The position numbers and the translations under genes were made by a program. From Saitoella complicata NRRL Y-17804 (taxonomy: Eukaryota > Ascomycota > Saitoellomycetes > Saitoellales > Saitoellaceae): a stretch of 64,000 nt of DNA. Location of the stretch: contig NW_017567009.1 of assembly GCF_001661265.1 (NCBI RefSeq), positions 124,001 to 188,000 of the forward strand, written 5' to 3'. Below the pieces are notes generated by a model. The model saw only the letters and a list, made by a program, of their open reading frames with translations, searched no databases and was not told where the DNA came from. Below, in pieces: positions 33,564-45,575 of the stretch. How positions within the stretch are numbered: the first letter of the stretch is position 1; every line of letters starts with the position of its first letter.

Positions 33564-34181
33564 ATGAGTCTCCCATCCATCGTTGTCCTCATCTCCGGAT
33601 CAGGCTCCAATCTCCAGGCCTTGGTTGACAATCAGGGCTCTGACTACAAAATCTCCCACGTCATCTCCAACAAAAAAGCTGCCTATGGCCTTGAGCGTGC
33701 CGCAAAAGCCTCTATCCCAACATCCATTCACAACATCGTGCCATACAAAAAGAGACACCCAGATGATGTCTCTGCAGCCCGTGCAGATTTTGATAAAGAA
33801 TTGGCACAGAAGATCAAGGAGTTGAAGCCAGATCTGGTGGTTTGTGCGGGTTGGATGCACATCCTCTCGTCTGAATGTCTGCGGCCACTGAGAGAAGCTG
33901 GTATCCCTCTCATCAACCTGCATCCTGCGCTTCCTGGAGCATTTGATGGTGCGCATGCTATTGACAGAGCATATGATGCTTTTCAGAAGGGCGAGATCAC
34001 TAAGACTGGCTGCATGATTCACTGGGTCATCGAGGAGGTCGATCGGGGAGAGCCTTTGTTGATCAAGGAGATCGAGATGAAGAAGGAAGAGTCGCTGGAC
34101 GACTTGGAGGCTAGAATTCACAGTGTAGAGCACGTTGCGATTGTGGAAGGAACAAAGATGGCTCTGGCGCACAGGGCATAG
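33564..34181 (+). CDS. ADE8: Phosphoribosylglycinamide formyltransferase (GAR transformylase)
   Basis: Transfers a formyl group from 10-formyl-tetrahydrofolate to GAR, step three of purine synthesis. Intronless, 205 residues, the normal length for the monofunctional fungal enzyme. The substrate-binding VVLISGSGSNLQAL is at the N-terminus, the folate-site and catalytic block NLHPALPGAFDGAHAI and the TGCMIHWVIEEVD(R)G loop follow. The ATG at 33564 gives a standard start; the frame is open upstream but only GTG is available there. Divergent from PRP39 and convergent with STT4. Confidence 0.96.
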   Translation: MSLPSIVVLISGSGSNLQALVDNQGSDYKISHVISNKKAAYGLERAAKASIPTSIHNIVPYKKRHPDDVSAARADFDKELAQKIKELKPDLVVCAGWMHILSSECLRPLREAGIPLINLHPALPGAFDGAHAIDRAYDAFQKGEITKTGCMIHWVIEEVDRGEPLLIKEIEMKKEESLDDLEARIHSVEHVAIVEGTKMALAHRA

Positions 34182-34301
34182 GCTTGAGGGAGTTGTACGA
34201 GTACCATAGCGTTTGACGTTTCTGAGGGTGAAAACGGGAATAATGGTATCAGATATGCTAAACTGAAAGTATAAGAAAGGACTGGAAGAATGGGCATCCG
34301 C

Positions 34302-37300
34302 CTAATACGGGATCCCATTCGTAATCTGCTGAAACTTGTCATACAACACCGTCCTCCTATTCTCATACGCCTGATCAATCAAACCCATCATCCAAACACT
34401 AGCATCTCTCTCCGTCCTATCCAACACAAACCTATCTCTCAAATTGTTAATCGTCGTAGCGCCCTTGAAACAGGGGAGACCGGAATCAAGCATGAGCGTG
34501 ACCATCTGAATAATTTTTTCGGCGTATGGACGGGAGGCGAGATAGGCTTTAACACAGAGTTCCTGGAACCAACGGAAAGGCTGGGAATCTGCGCTTCCGC
34601 CCATAACAAGGATCATCTCATGCGTCAACTTAAACGGCGCGTTTTCAAATGTTATTCCACCCGGCGCGATATCAAAACAAAACCCAAAATCGATATGCAG
34701 GATATGTCCCTCTGCATCAATCATGATATTCCCATTATGCCTGTCCTTGAATTGGAGGAGGTAGGAAATGACGGAGTATGCGGCCATTGACTGCACGAAG
34801 TTGTTTCGAGCTCGCTGAAACTCGATTGAGTCTTCGTTGCCGTGTTTGGTGATGAAGTAGTCGTACAACCCGTTGACGGCTTCACGTCCGAGCATGTCAC
34901 GAGAGATGGAGTTAGGGAGGACGTCGATGACACCACAACCCGGCGCAGTAGCCGTAACACGGTATGGGAAGACATACAAGTCCAATCCTACTGTGTTGAA
35001 GATCTCACGGAAAGTAGCGATGAGTTGGAGTGCCAGGACATCCTGTCGACAGTCGTCGCCGACTTTGAAGATAGCGGATTGTCTGACCTCCATGATCTGT
35101 TCTTCTTCGTCCTCCAAGGAGTCGTCTGTCAAGCTCGGTTCTTCGAGATGACCGGGTACTGCTTTGGAGTTCGTTCGCTCGATGATGAACGTAGCCATGA
35201 ACGGCGCCTTAGCGTGACTCTGGAGTGGTCGACCAGACTTCCTGTCGATATCCACAACCCTTCCGTTCGGGTTACTCGGCAGATACACCCCGACATCGAG
35301 CTTAATCAATGCCATCTCCTCATCAATCTTCGCCTTCTTCTCCGGCTTCGACTTCTTGATATATGGCTTCAGCTTCCCAGAGATACTCGTAACGGCGTTA
35401 AAGAAAGTGAACTCTCTCTCATAAAAGTCCTTATCAGTACCAGAAAACGAATTGACCATCTTCTCCAAGATATCATCCAAAGTCGGCTTCAGCACATCCG
35501 GGACCTGCGAGTCTTCATCCTTGTACGCATTAGCATTCATATTCCAGATAATTTGGTGCGCAAAAAGTTGAGAGATATGTGCCGTCTCGAGAATGTATCG
35601 CGTCACGTAGCCGAGAGCATCATAACGAAGCGCCTGCACGATCTGGGGAACATAGAAGAATGTGACACCAACACCATGGCTTTCAAGAGCGCGCATTGCG
35701 TATTGCAATACCAAGGCATTGTTCTTGAAGGCTGGGAGGAAATACGTTGCTGCCGTGATAGGGACCGTAGGTTTCCAGTAGATGAGATATTTCAGCTGTG
35801 TAGCAACATCGGGCGCCAACTGATCACCAAGCATCAACTGGAGTGCGTCCGGGTACTCGCATGCTTCATCAGGATGGGCAAGAATGAGTCTCCTCACCTC
35901 CGTATCCAGGCCAGGGTACTTCAACCTGAGTGGCAGGTAGACGGCAAGACCTGGGTTGACCTTCCACGCCAACCGGGCTAAGTTCGCAATTGACGAGGCA
36001 TCCCGAGTTTTCGCAAACTTCATCGAACTCTCACCTGTTCTGGGATCACGAAGGGGGTTGAGCCAAGTTGTGAGCCTAGCCAACTCACTCTCAACGAGCA
36101 TGAGAAGTAAGTGTCGCTTTTGAGCATGAAGACTAGCCACCGGCTTTTGAGTCTGGCCGCCTGTAGCAGCGGGGACATTGTCACGTTCGATAGCGATGAT
36201 GAGTTCGTTGAACAGCTTCGTCTCTGCAGTGAGGTTTGTACGGTTACTTCCGAAACTGAACCTCGGCGGAGTAGCGAACCAGACGAATGAAGCATCGTAA
36301 AGAGCGTTACGCAATTTCATCTCGAGCGAGCTGTGCATTGGTGTTGTCGCTAAGACATGAAGACCGAAGAGAACGATGCTGAATCTTGCTTCTCTGGCCA
36401 AGGGATGGTTGCTGCCTACAGAAAGGGCAACGAGAGTCTCGTGTAACAGTCGCAGGATCACCTTCACGAGGTGCACATCACCATAGCGACAAGCCTGGAA
36501 GTGTCCGCACAAGAACTGCATCACGCGAATATGCGGAGTGAACAAGCTTGTCGCGGTATTAGCCTGCTTGGAATGAGCAGCCTTGTTCGAGGGCGCGTAC
36601 TCCATGACATGCTCAAACGCATCTGTCTGATTGATGGAGTGTGAAAAGAGACCCTGACGACGACGTGCGGACCAGCTCCAAGCCTTTGAAACCTCCATAA
36701 TGGTCCTGGCTTCAAGACAAGGTCTTTCGGCAATAATCCAAGCCCACAAAGAGATACCGAGCGTTATTGCCTGAGTGGAGAATACAGCGAAAGGGACGCG
36801 GACGACACGTCTGAGAAGAGACGTCTCGTGAGCGTCAGATTCCACGATGTGGCCAGCAGCACTCCTCAAAGCATCTTTGAGCTCTCCAATATGGACAAGC
36901 TTCTTGTGCTTTCCGTCATCCTCGAACTGTTGAAGCACGCGTTCAAGCGTAAGATGAGACGTCTGATCTTCCTCATTCTTGCTCTGGCGGCCGCGCTTAT
37001 TGAAACGGTTCTCGGTGAGGGATTCAGTATTGCGGTACAGCTGACGAGCAGTGTACTGAGTAATATAGTCAGACCCGGCATCTGGCACCCAGCCACCATA
37101 CGGAACAATCGAGGACACCTGCTTGTTTGAGTCGGGAAGAGCTCGGCCTGCATCGATAGCCAATGACCTTCCTGGAGAGATGTCCGGGAAAGCAGTCGAG
37201 TTATCCTCAGAGTCAGCAAGATAACTCTGAAGCAAACTACGTGTCTCTGAAGGTGCTTGGCTCAAAGCAAGTCTCAACCACAACTTCGCGTTCGTGTGGA

Positions 37301-40117
37301 AAGCACGGAAAGTCTCTTCGCGATGTCTGTACGAGTCGGAAAGGAGGAGAGTGACGTTCGCTTGGGTAGTCGTGTACGTGTAACGAGGCGAATACTCGTC
37401 CAAATCCTGATCGACACAGCCTTGCCAGAGAAGAGACACGAGTTCCAGCATCGTGTACAGCGGAGACCTCGAGCACAAAAGTGTCGGCATCGCGTTCATG
37501 AGCCTATCCGCCTGCCTCGTAGCAAGTCTCTGGACGTGCCTGATGCGATGGCAACATCCGATCAACAGTTCTCGAAGCTGTTCCTGTGCTTGAACGAGCA
37601 ACTTCCCGCGACTCCCCGTATTCAGGATCGTCCGCAAGAAGATCGTCATGGTATGATCTGCAACAGCATTCAATGGACTCGCAACATCAGATTCCACGAG
37701 GTTGGAGTCAGCAAAGTACTCCAACATCCTCGAACAAATACCAAACTCGCACCTCAAGCTCTCGAGTAGTAGGACGGTAGACAAGAACACCTGCTTAGGA
37801 TACGATAGCTTCCTCAAGTCAGGAGCTTGAGCAGGCAGCGCAGCAGCCAAGACCTTCTTCGGCTTGCTCTCGTCCGTCTCGACTTTGTTACCACGAAGGA
37901 CGGAGTTCAACTCGAGATCACTCTCGAAGTGGTTGGTCAAGCGCTGACTCACAATCGGCGGCGTGGCCCGCGCAATGATACGAAGAACACGAGCGTGTTC
38001 CTTCGCAGGCGTGGAACCGTAATGGAAGCCGTTGAGGTTGAGAGTGAACCATGCGTTACGGAAAAGAACGATCAAACCTTCGTCGCGCGGCACGAACACC
38101 CTGTTATCAGGGAACGTCAACGCCAATGCGAGGGGATCGAGAATCGAGAAGAACGCCGGAACGAGGTTCTTCGCAGTCTCGAGATTCCTCCCGCGTCCGC
38201 CCATAACACCCATCTCAATGATTTCCTTCAACAGCTCTCCAACAAACAACTCATGCGTCTCACTCTCCTTATCCAACCTCATCGCCATAATCCTCCTCGC
38301 CTCCGCGACAGCCTCGATCATAACAACGGCGTCAACACCCCCGGTCCCCGTGCTGTATCGTGACAAGAATTTGACAATCCGCTCGAACTCTTTCTCGAAG
38401 CCCAACACGGCGCCTTCCGCGGCTTTGAGCACTATAACACAGTCAGCGGCCGCACTCACCCTCCCAACCTTCTGCGTTAACAACGAAAGTGACAAAGCCA
38501 GGATCTTCTCATCACCAATTTTCTTTGCAGTCTCGAAAATTGCACTAATGACATTGATCTGAGTATGGTGCTTCTGCTGCTCGGATTGTGGTGTTTCGGT
38601 AACGTTGCTGGCCATGGTGATGTTGTCGAATGCGGCCCAGCGGTCTTTCGGGTCGCGGGAGGTTAGGGAATTTGCGCGGTCGCGGTCGTTGCTGGGGGCG
38701 AGGGCGTTGGCGAGGGAGTAGAGGGTTGTGATGACGGTGTCTTGGGATGAAACGCTTAGGAGGTCTGCGAGGCGCTTGACAGCGAGAGTGTTCGTCTCCG
38801 GATGTGACAATCCAGCGTTCGAGCGCAGGATGAACCGTTTGAGCGGACGAAGCATCGATCCGGCTTGTTCTGGTAGGTGCATCGACAATGTCGTCGCGGC
38901 GTTAATCACTGCGATCGATAGGTTCTTGTCGTTCATCGAAGTGGTATCCACGAACGAGCTGTTTAGAGAACGAAGGAAATCTTCATCAATATGACCGAGC
39001 ATGAGTGAACACTTTGCGAGGATACTGTAGATAGACGCCGTGACGTTCCTAGCTTGACGCTGATTCTCCGGTTCGCTAAGCTTGAGGAAATCGTTGTCGC
39101 CCTCGATCACGTCCAACTGGTCATTAGCGATTGCAGCAATCCTCGCCGCTGTTTCTCTCATTTCTGGTTTCATTGCGTACCGCTTCTCCGCGATCTCGTC
39201 CCAGACGTTTCCACAGGTAGCCTGCTCCCCCTGTACCATAAGGCTGGTACAACAGGCATCAACAAGCTTCATCGCAATACATCTCATCATCATAGGTCCG
39301 ATAGCACAGTCCGCGCTCTGGAACTGGCAGGACAGAGCGCGCAAGGGGGACAGCGAGTACTCACCCTGTTCTTGCACAGCATCCGCAGCTTGCTCGACCG
39401 CCAGCATGAGCGTGTCGTCAAGTAGTTTGTCCATCTGGTTCAGCAAAGCCGGGTAAGTATCCTCGGTCCAGAACTTCGTGTGTTCGGATCCTGCCCTCAA
39501 GAAATCTGCGCATCGGAGGGCCCAGCGCAGCGTTTCCTCTGCATCCTGGCCGTCAGCAAAGGCGTGGTACTGCGTACGTGACATGAGTTCCTCCAAATAT
39601 GTTTCGAGTACCTCCGCGATATACAACTGTAAACTTGCAAAGCGCGTGCCGATGCTGAGAATAGCCTTCACGAGCTTGTACGTCACAGACTCGTCTGTGA
39701 TATCATTCGGTACTGGCAATGGTGCAACCATGTACAGCAAGAACTGCGCCAGCATTCTTCTTGCCTGGTTTTCATCTTCGACAATCAGAGCCGAATCACA
39801 CAATACAGACACGGTGCGCAATTCGTCTTGACGCGTGGGCCACTTCTTGGGATCCGACCGCAGCGCTCCCACCACCTCATTCGGGCGCGGCCATTGCGCG
39901 GTATCAATTGATTGTAGCCTCTCTTGCCATCCACTTGCAGCAGGCAAGTCCACCGAGGGACCATGCGCTCCAATCTTCCTAAGCGTCCCTTTCGAGCCGG
40001 TTTTTGCGCTCAGAAGAGCGAGTTTGCGCAAGGCGTCATTGCGAACCGTCTTGGATATACTGGCAGCAACCAATTAGCAATCGTAATGAAGAGAAGTGAC
40101 GGTGCGTACCAATCCAT
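34302..40117 (-). CDS. STT4: Phosphatidylinositol 4-kinase type III alpha (Stt4)
   Basis: Makes PI4P at the plasma membrane. Exons 40110-40117 and 34302-40059 (50-nt intron, phase 2) give 1921 residues, a normal Stt4 length, with no further intron in 5.7 kb. The first exon is only 8 nt (MDC, split codon); the long frame itself opens with TTG, so the splice is needed to get an ATG. The N-terminal 1300 residues are helical. The PIK accessory domain is followed by a basic linker and the C-terminal kinase, with FKVGDDCRQDVLALQLI, the catalytic DRHNGNIMID and the metal-binding HIDFGF. It ends with a KFQQITNGIPY tail typical of Stt4. It is convergent with ADE8 and divergent from the Chk2-type kinase. 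Confidence 0.95.
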
Positions 40118-40323
40118 CAGGTCCTTCTCACGACTTGACCTCCCTTCTTGTCGTTGAGGTTGGCCTCACGTGTACGGGTTTCGGGTCCTTAATTGAAGCG
40201 GTGCAGTCCAACGCGCGCAACTGCAAGCCAAACCATCATCCATAGCAAGTGCATTCATCGGAGGTCGGGCCCAGCATTCACGCCGACCATCGACCATCGA
40301 CTGTTGCAACATCAACTTCCATC

Positions 40324-42609
40324 ATGAACACGGATGCTGCTGGGAACGGAAAAAGAGTGAAGGTTTATCATCGTGTGCCTAACGTCTGTGCGCTTTGGCT
40401 TACGCTTGGTTGAACAGGTGCCGTCTACTTCCTCCGATCTGGAGTCCTCGAATGCACCGAACTCGAAGAAGGCCCGGAATGAAGACGAGACCCCATCTGG
40501 GCTTCCCTCACCTAATATGACAACTTTTGGAACTCTGAATGATACGAGGTCAGCACAGGCTTCGCCTGCTCAGCCTGAACCTCGTCGTGCCGATGTCGAC
40601 CGCAATAATGGTTTTGATCAAGGGAAGGTTGACCCAGCCATGGACAAGCGTTATGATTCGACTGTCGGGATTGGTTCGACGTTTAGTCAGGAAACCGAGA
40701 ATGGCACCATCATGTGCAAGTCATGTAAATCGAAGCACAAGCTGTTCGTCTGGGCTGTAAGTGCTTGAGCCATATGGTATACATCAAGAGACTTACGGCT
40801 GCTCATAGGAGCTAATATCGACAAATTCGAAGTGCGAAAACGTGAAGATGGGCAAAGTGAGCAACTGTGGCTCGGAAGACCAGAGTGACTATCCACCGGA
40901 CGATCTCCCACGCCCTGTGCAAGAGGGCCTTGATCACAAAGCTACGTCAGGAGAGGTAGGATAGCTTGCCCGTCTTTCTGAACCAGACTAACGGCTTGCT
41001 GAAAGAACTTAGCTGCTGCTGGATATCTCCTTGGGCGCAGTGAAGAGTGTGATGTTATCATCAGGGATCCGCAAATCTCGAATCGCCACTGCCTGGTATA
41101 CAAGGAGACGCTTTCCTCCGGTAACCTAGCAGTCTTCATCGAAGATATGTCCGCGAATGGAACCTATATCAACGGCCAAAAGCTGGGCCGAAACAACCGT
41201 CATCGGTTACACAACGGAGACGAAATCTCACTGACACACGGTAGGGGCAAAGATGAAGACGTGTCCTTCATTTTCAAACAGTCGCGAGGCAAGAAAGGAA
41301 AGGGCAAGACATTCGACGAAACATTTATCCTCGGGAAAACGCTGGGTAGTGGACATTTCGCCGAGGTAAAACTCGGTATAGAGAGGGCTTCAGGGACGCA
41401 GTTCGCCATCAAAGTCTTCAAGAGGAAGCCACATCAGAGGAGCAAAGATGCCGGAAACTTGGCGCAGGAGATCGGGATTCTCATGGGTGCTACACATGTT
41501 CGTACTTAGGGTTAACCTTTTCCTTGTTGGAGCTGAGCTGACGCAACGAACAGCCCTACATCACATGCATCCGCGAAGTCTTTGACGAAGATCAATTCAT
41601 ATACATTGTAATGGAACTCGCCCCCGGCGGCGAACTCTTCGACCTCGTCATCGAACGTCGAAAGCTCACCGAAAACGAAACGCGACACATCTTCCTCCAA
41701 CTCCTCACTGGGTTGAAGTATCTGCATGAACGGAACATCGTGCATAGAGATATTAAGCCTGAGAATATTCTGGTGATGGATAAGGGGAACATGAGTATCA
41801 GGCTTGCAGATTTTGGGTTGGCGAAGATTGTGGGAGAGGATAGTTTTACGACCAGTTTGTGTGGGACGGTGAGTATCCTTCTCTGTCGTGCTCATTTGTG
41901 TGACTGACCAGTGTATTACAGCCGAGCTATGTTGCACCGGAGATACTGGTCAATTCCACACATAGAAAGTACGGACATCCTGTAGATGTTTGGAGTTGTG
42001 GTGTGGTTCTCTACATCTGGTGAGTGAAGCTTCTCGTGTCTGTAGGTGAAGTTTACTTAATTCCGCTACAGTTTGTGCGGCTTCCCACCGTTCAGCGATG
42101 AACTTGCTCCGCCGTCAATGCAAGAGCAGATCAAAACAGCCAAGTTCGAGTTCCCATCGCCATATTGGGACCCCATCTCTGATCCCGCACTACACCTCAT
42201 TGAGCGGATGCTCACCGTGGACCCGAATGAGCGCATCACCGTCGCCGAAGCCCTCGAACACCCGTGGATGAAAGGCCTACAACCGGAAGCTTACAGCAAT
42301 GCATCGACTCCTCTCGACATCTTCTCCCTAGTCGACCTCGACATCACCCGCCGTACCGGAATTGTTCGAGAGCGCACCAAACTGGCGGACATGAACCCTA
42401 AAGAAGCCGCGGAGATTGGGGAAACGAAGGTTGTGAGGCCTAACGTCGATGAAGACGATAGTGACAAGACGAAGCTGGATGAGATGGAGAGGGCTAGGGA
42501 GACGTTTATGGCAATGGGGGAGAGTGATCCGGATGCGACGATTTATGATGAGGAGAATGAGATTCCGGCGACGCAGCTTGATGAGACGGTAGAGGAGAGT
42601 TACGATTAG
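40324..42609 (+). CDS. FHA-domain checkpoint kinase (Chk2/Rad53/Cds1-like)
   Basis: A DNA-damage checkpoint Ser/Thr kinase. Seven exons: 40324-40362, 40418-40756, 40809-40955, 41006-41497, 41554-41868, 41922-42019, 42072-42609, giving 655 residues. The N-terminus is polar. One FHA domain covers about residues 175-260 (GYLLGRSEECDV, ISNRHCLVY, DMSANGTYING). The kinase follows: GKTLGSGHFAEV, AIKVF, YIVMELAPGGELFD, HRDIKPENIL, DFGLAK, SYVAPE, ending with HPWMKGL. A short acidic C-terminus holds one TQ. The acceptor at 41005 rather than 41012 keeps phase into the FHA domain. Exon 3 (residues about 127-175) has no recognisable fold and is the weakest part. Divergent from STT4. Confidence 0.9.
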
Positions 42610-42977
42610 GGTATTGAGGTGATAAGGAAGGGAAGGGAAAAGGGAGAGGAGGGATGGAAAAAGATACTCAAGGTAGCATATGTTTGGTAGTATATTCTAT
42701 AATGAAGGTCAACCTTCTTGGATTGATGGCTGAGCATCGGCGACAGTGTGTCAAGAAGTATCCTCAGAGGCGCGAACCACGAACGTTGACAACCGAGAAG
42801 CAGAAGGTGGCGGCCCAGGTAGAAGCATGCTTGGTTCCCTATGGGTTCGCTATCCTGCAACAGACACGACGTCCACATCTCGACAGTCTCCAAAGACTCG
42901 TTCGAATTCGAGCACAAGATCTCCAAGCAAGACAATCGAAGCTTTCGATTGCAATACCAAGTGACGATGTGTTCGAC
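42610..42977. other. Intergenic region checkpoint kinase/U2 snRNA
   Basis: 368 bp that hold the kinase 3' UTR and the 3' flank of the U2 gene. Nothing else recognised. Confidence 0.5.
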
Positions 42978-43159
42978 AGCTCAAGGCGGTAGTGCAGTAC
43001 CAAGGCCATCTGTGGGTCCCGACATAGCAAGCCAGAGGCCGGCACCCGCTTCTCAAAAAGAAGTTGAAAATGATAGTCGGTTAATACCGACATACTCAGT
43101 TTTCAAACTGAAAAGAACAGATACTACACTTGATCTAAGCCAAAAGGCAAAGAGAGGTG
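42978..43159 (-). ncRNA. U2 spliceosomal snRNA
   Basis: Reading the minus strand from 43159: after a CU-rich lead comes GCCUUUUGGCUUAGAUCAAG then UGUAGUAUCUGUUCUU, the near-invariant U2 5' domain including the branch-site pairing element GUAGUA. Further on are a stem IIa-like CAGUUUGAAAACUG hairpin, a U-rich Sm-type site (CUUCUUUUUGAG), and at the 3' end GGCCUUGGUACUGCACUACCGCCUUGAG, matching the U2 stem-loop IV. The total of about 182 nt fits U2. Ends are estimated from homology (a few nt uncertain at the 5' end, more at the 3'). A TATA-like element sits about 35 bp upstream. Confidence 0.93.
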
Positions 43160-43191
43160 AGGAGCCTTTCTGGGGCGGGGGAAGCGGTGAT

Positions 43192-43199
43192 TATATAGA
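43192..43199 (-). promoter_or_regulatory. TATA-like box of the U2 snRNA gene
   Basis: Minus-strand TATATAAT lies 33-40 bp upstream of the inferred U2 5' end, the position expected for a fungal snRNA core promoter. Called from spacing and sequence only. Confidence 0.6.
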
Positions 43200-43697
43200 C
43201 GTTGGCGTGGCGGTGCGCGCTAATGGGGGCGTGAGAAGACGTCGGTCCTGAGAGGACGAAAGACCCATAGGATACATGAAGCAGTTAAGCTTGTTGTCTG
43301 AATCCTTTCTAATATATGTGGTTCGATTATGTGAATCATTGCCACAGCTGACAGCAGTGTGTTAGACAGGCAGTTGAACCCAATGCAACATGCATGTGCT
43401 CTATGCCAGAAAACAAGCCTCCCTTACGTCTTACCACTACGTGCAGGCCACCAAATGGATCTCAGTGATTGTTACTCGAAATAAAGATTGTACAGCATTA
43501 GGCATGACACCGGCGATAGAAGAATAGCATTGTACATTACGCAGAAAGGTTTGGTAACGAAGACCACATTGCCCATACTAGAGTACAGTAGAGTAACACA
43601 TAGGCCACAACCCGAGCTTTAAACGTGATTCTCGCTTCCGCTGCCTAACTATCTCCGATAGACAACCGACCTAACAATGCAAATGCTAACGTCGACA
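43200..43697. other. Intergenic region U2 snRNA/taxilin
   Basis: About 500 bp with the distal U2 promoter and the taxilin 3' UTR. No gene seen. Confidence 0.5.
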
Positions 43698-45281
43698 CTA
43701 CTCAACCGGAACCGACGGAATCTGGTGCTGCAGTTGACGCGCCATAATCTGCGGCTGCCTGCCCGAGTACTGAATATCCAGGTTCTCAAGCTGCTGAGTC
43801 GGCACTTCAGGCGCAATTTCAAGCTGTCCTTGAGCTCCGGCAGAAGATTCCCGATAACGAACGCGGACCTTGGCCCTGGCCTGTAGTTCCTCTCCGTTCT
43901 CGTTGAACAACGTAACCTCCTCTTCCTCGTACTCCTCCTCTTCATCCTCGTCACCGGTATAGTCGTCTTCCGATACGGTATAAGCGTCTTCGTCTTCGGC
44001 ACCTTCAGGCATCAATGCAGGGTGTTCGTACAGTGCGAGCTTCGATTCCAGAGCTGTACGTTCGGCTTGGAGGGCACGACAGAGATTCTCGAGCTTCTGG
44101 TGCTTCTTGCGACCTGCTTCGAGTTCCTTTTGGTGCCTCGTGCGCTCCTCAGCGAGCTCAAGAATATTCTTCTTCAAGGTTTCACTCTGAGCCCTAATCG
44201 CTGCATTTTCCTTCTCCAACTTCTTTGTCTTCTTCGTCATCTGCTCCATCTCTTTCCTGAACGTCAAAAATAGATCATTTGAGTTGTTGAGCGTATCCTC
44301 CACTTGCTTGAATTTCTCCACGTAGATATTTAACTGGCTACGCAATTCGGTCTCGGTCTGACTGAACGTTGACACTTGAGCATGAAGAGTCTTAGCACGA
44401 GATGATTCAGACTCGGCGATACGACGCTGTTGTTCAGCACGTGCTTGATTGAGCTGAAGCTCGAGGTCTTTCGCGCGAAGGACCGCATGGAAGTGCGTTT
44501 CACGAAGCTCGTACTGCTCAAGAAAGCTCTTGAACTTTTCCTTCAAGAACTCATTGTCCTCAAGGCGACGTTTGTGCTTTTCATCCGTATCTTCCTCCAT
44601 TTTCGACTTGATCTCCCATATGGTGCTTTCAAACTTTGTCGACAGCTCTTCCCGCTTTTCCTGCTCCGATTGTGCCAAGCGTTTACTCTCATCCTTGATC
44701 CGCTTGTTTTCCTTCTGCAGTTCACGACAGAGTGCCTCAAGCTTATGCTTCATCCCCAGCGCCTTGTTCATCTCACCCTTGGCCGCATCCTTCTCCTTTT
44801 GCATTTGTTCCGACTTCGCCTTCGCTCTGACGTGCTCCCTCTCCAAACGATGCATATCTTGTAACAAGGAACTGTATTTGCGCTGAATGACATTAATCTT
44901 TTCCAGCTGGTCATCGTGCGTCGACAGCAGTTGCGTCAACTCCTTGTTCGCCTTCTGCACTTCCCTTGCAATCTCGCGCTCTTCCTGTTCCTCCTGACTG
45001 AGATTCGTCTCCAATTGCGAGATTTTGTGTTGGATCATGCTGTTCACCTCACTAGGGTCCAGTGTCTTTTTGGCACCCTTGACAGGAGCCTTGTGAACCG
45101 GGCCCTTAAATACCGGGATAGGCGCTGGAGACATAGGTGGAGATGTCCGTGGAGTCGACCCAATTGATGCCTCTACGCTTTCTTGAAGTTGCTGCCCGTC
45201 GGGGACAAGTGTGTTTGACGGGGGCGGCGGTGGAGCAGCGGTTGGAGGCGGTACGGCAGGTGCTGCTGCCGAATGAGGCAT
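43698..45281 (-). CDS. Taxilin-family coiled-coil protein
   Basis: Intronless, 527 residues. A Pro/Ala-rich N-terminus (PPPTAAPPPPPS) leads into about 300 residues of nearly unbroken coiled coil, with family blocks KHKLEALCRELQKENKRIK, KFKSFLEQYELRETHF and KHQKLENLCRALQAER. An acidic stretch (DYTGDEDEEEEYEEEE) and a polar tail follow. Animal taxilins bind syntaxins and the nascent-chain complex; the fungal role is poorly defined, so cytoplasmic trafficking is only inferred. The start ATG at 45281 is 294 bp from the divergent CYM1 start. Confidence 0.88.
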   Translation of the reverse strand: MPHSAAAPAVPPPTAAPPPPPSNTLVPDGQQLQESVEASIGSTPRTSPPMSPAPIPVFKGPVHKAPVKGAKKTLDPSEVNSMIQHKISQLETNLSQEEQEEREIAREVQKANKELTQLLSTHDDQLEKINVIQRKYSSLLQDMHRLEREHVRAKAKSEQMQKEKDAAKGEMNKALGMKHKLEALCRELQKENKRIKDESKRLAQSEQEKREELSTKFESTIWEIKSKMEEDTDEKHKRRLEDNEFLKEKFKSFLEQYELRETHFHAVLRAKDLELQLNQARAEQQRRIAESESSRAKTLHAQVSTFSQTETELRSQLNIYVEKFKQVEDTLNNSNDLFLTFRKEMEQMTKKTKKLEKENAAIRAQSETLKKNILELAEERTRHQKELEAGRKKHQKLENLCRALQAERTALESKLALYEHPALMPEGAEDEDAYTVSEDDYTGDEDEEEEYEEEEVTLFNENGEELQARAKVRVRYRESSAGAQGQLEIAPEVPTQQLENLDIQYSGRQPQIMARQLQHQIPSVPVE

Positions 45282-45575
45282 TACTGAATGAATGAACAGG
45301 CCAGTATATGCCCAATGGATTGGTGTAAATGAAGAATGTCTGCTGGCAATTCGCGGGTATATGCGACCTCGATATGTGAGATGTGGTCACAAAATTCAGG
45401 ACCCGGCAGCGGCCTGCATACATCTCCCCGGTGCACATTTATTACGGAGTTTGGAGAAACGACGAGGGACGATATCAGTTTGCTCCATCTTGCAATCTTT
45501 ATTCTTCACGTACCTACCGTCAGCTACGAGCCAGCTTCGCTCTCAAACAGTCGATCTTTATAACGACATCCGGCC

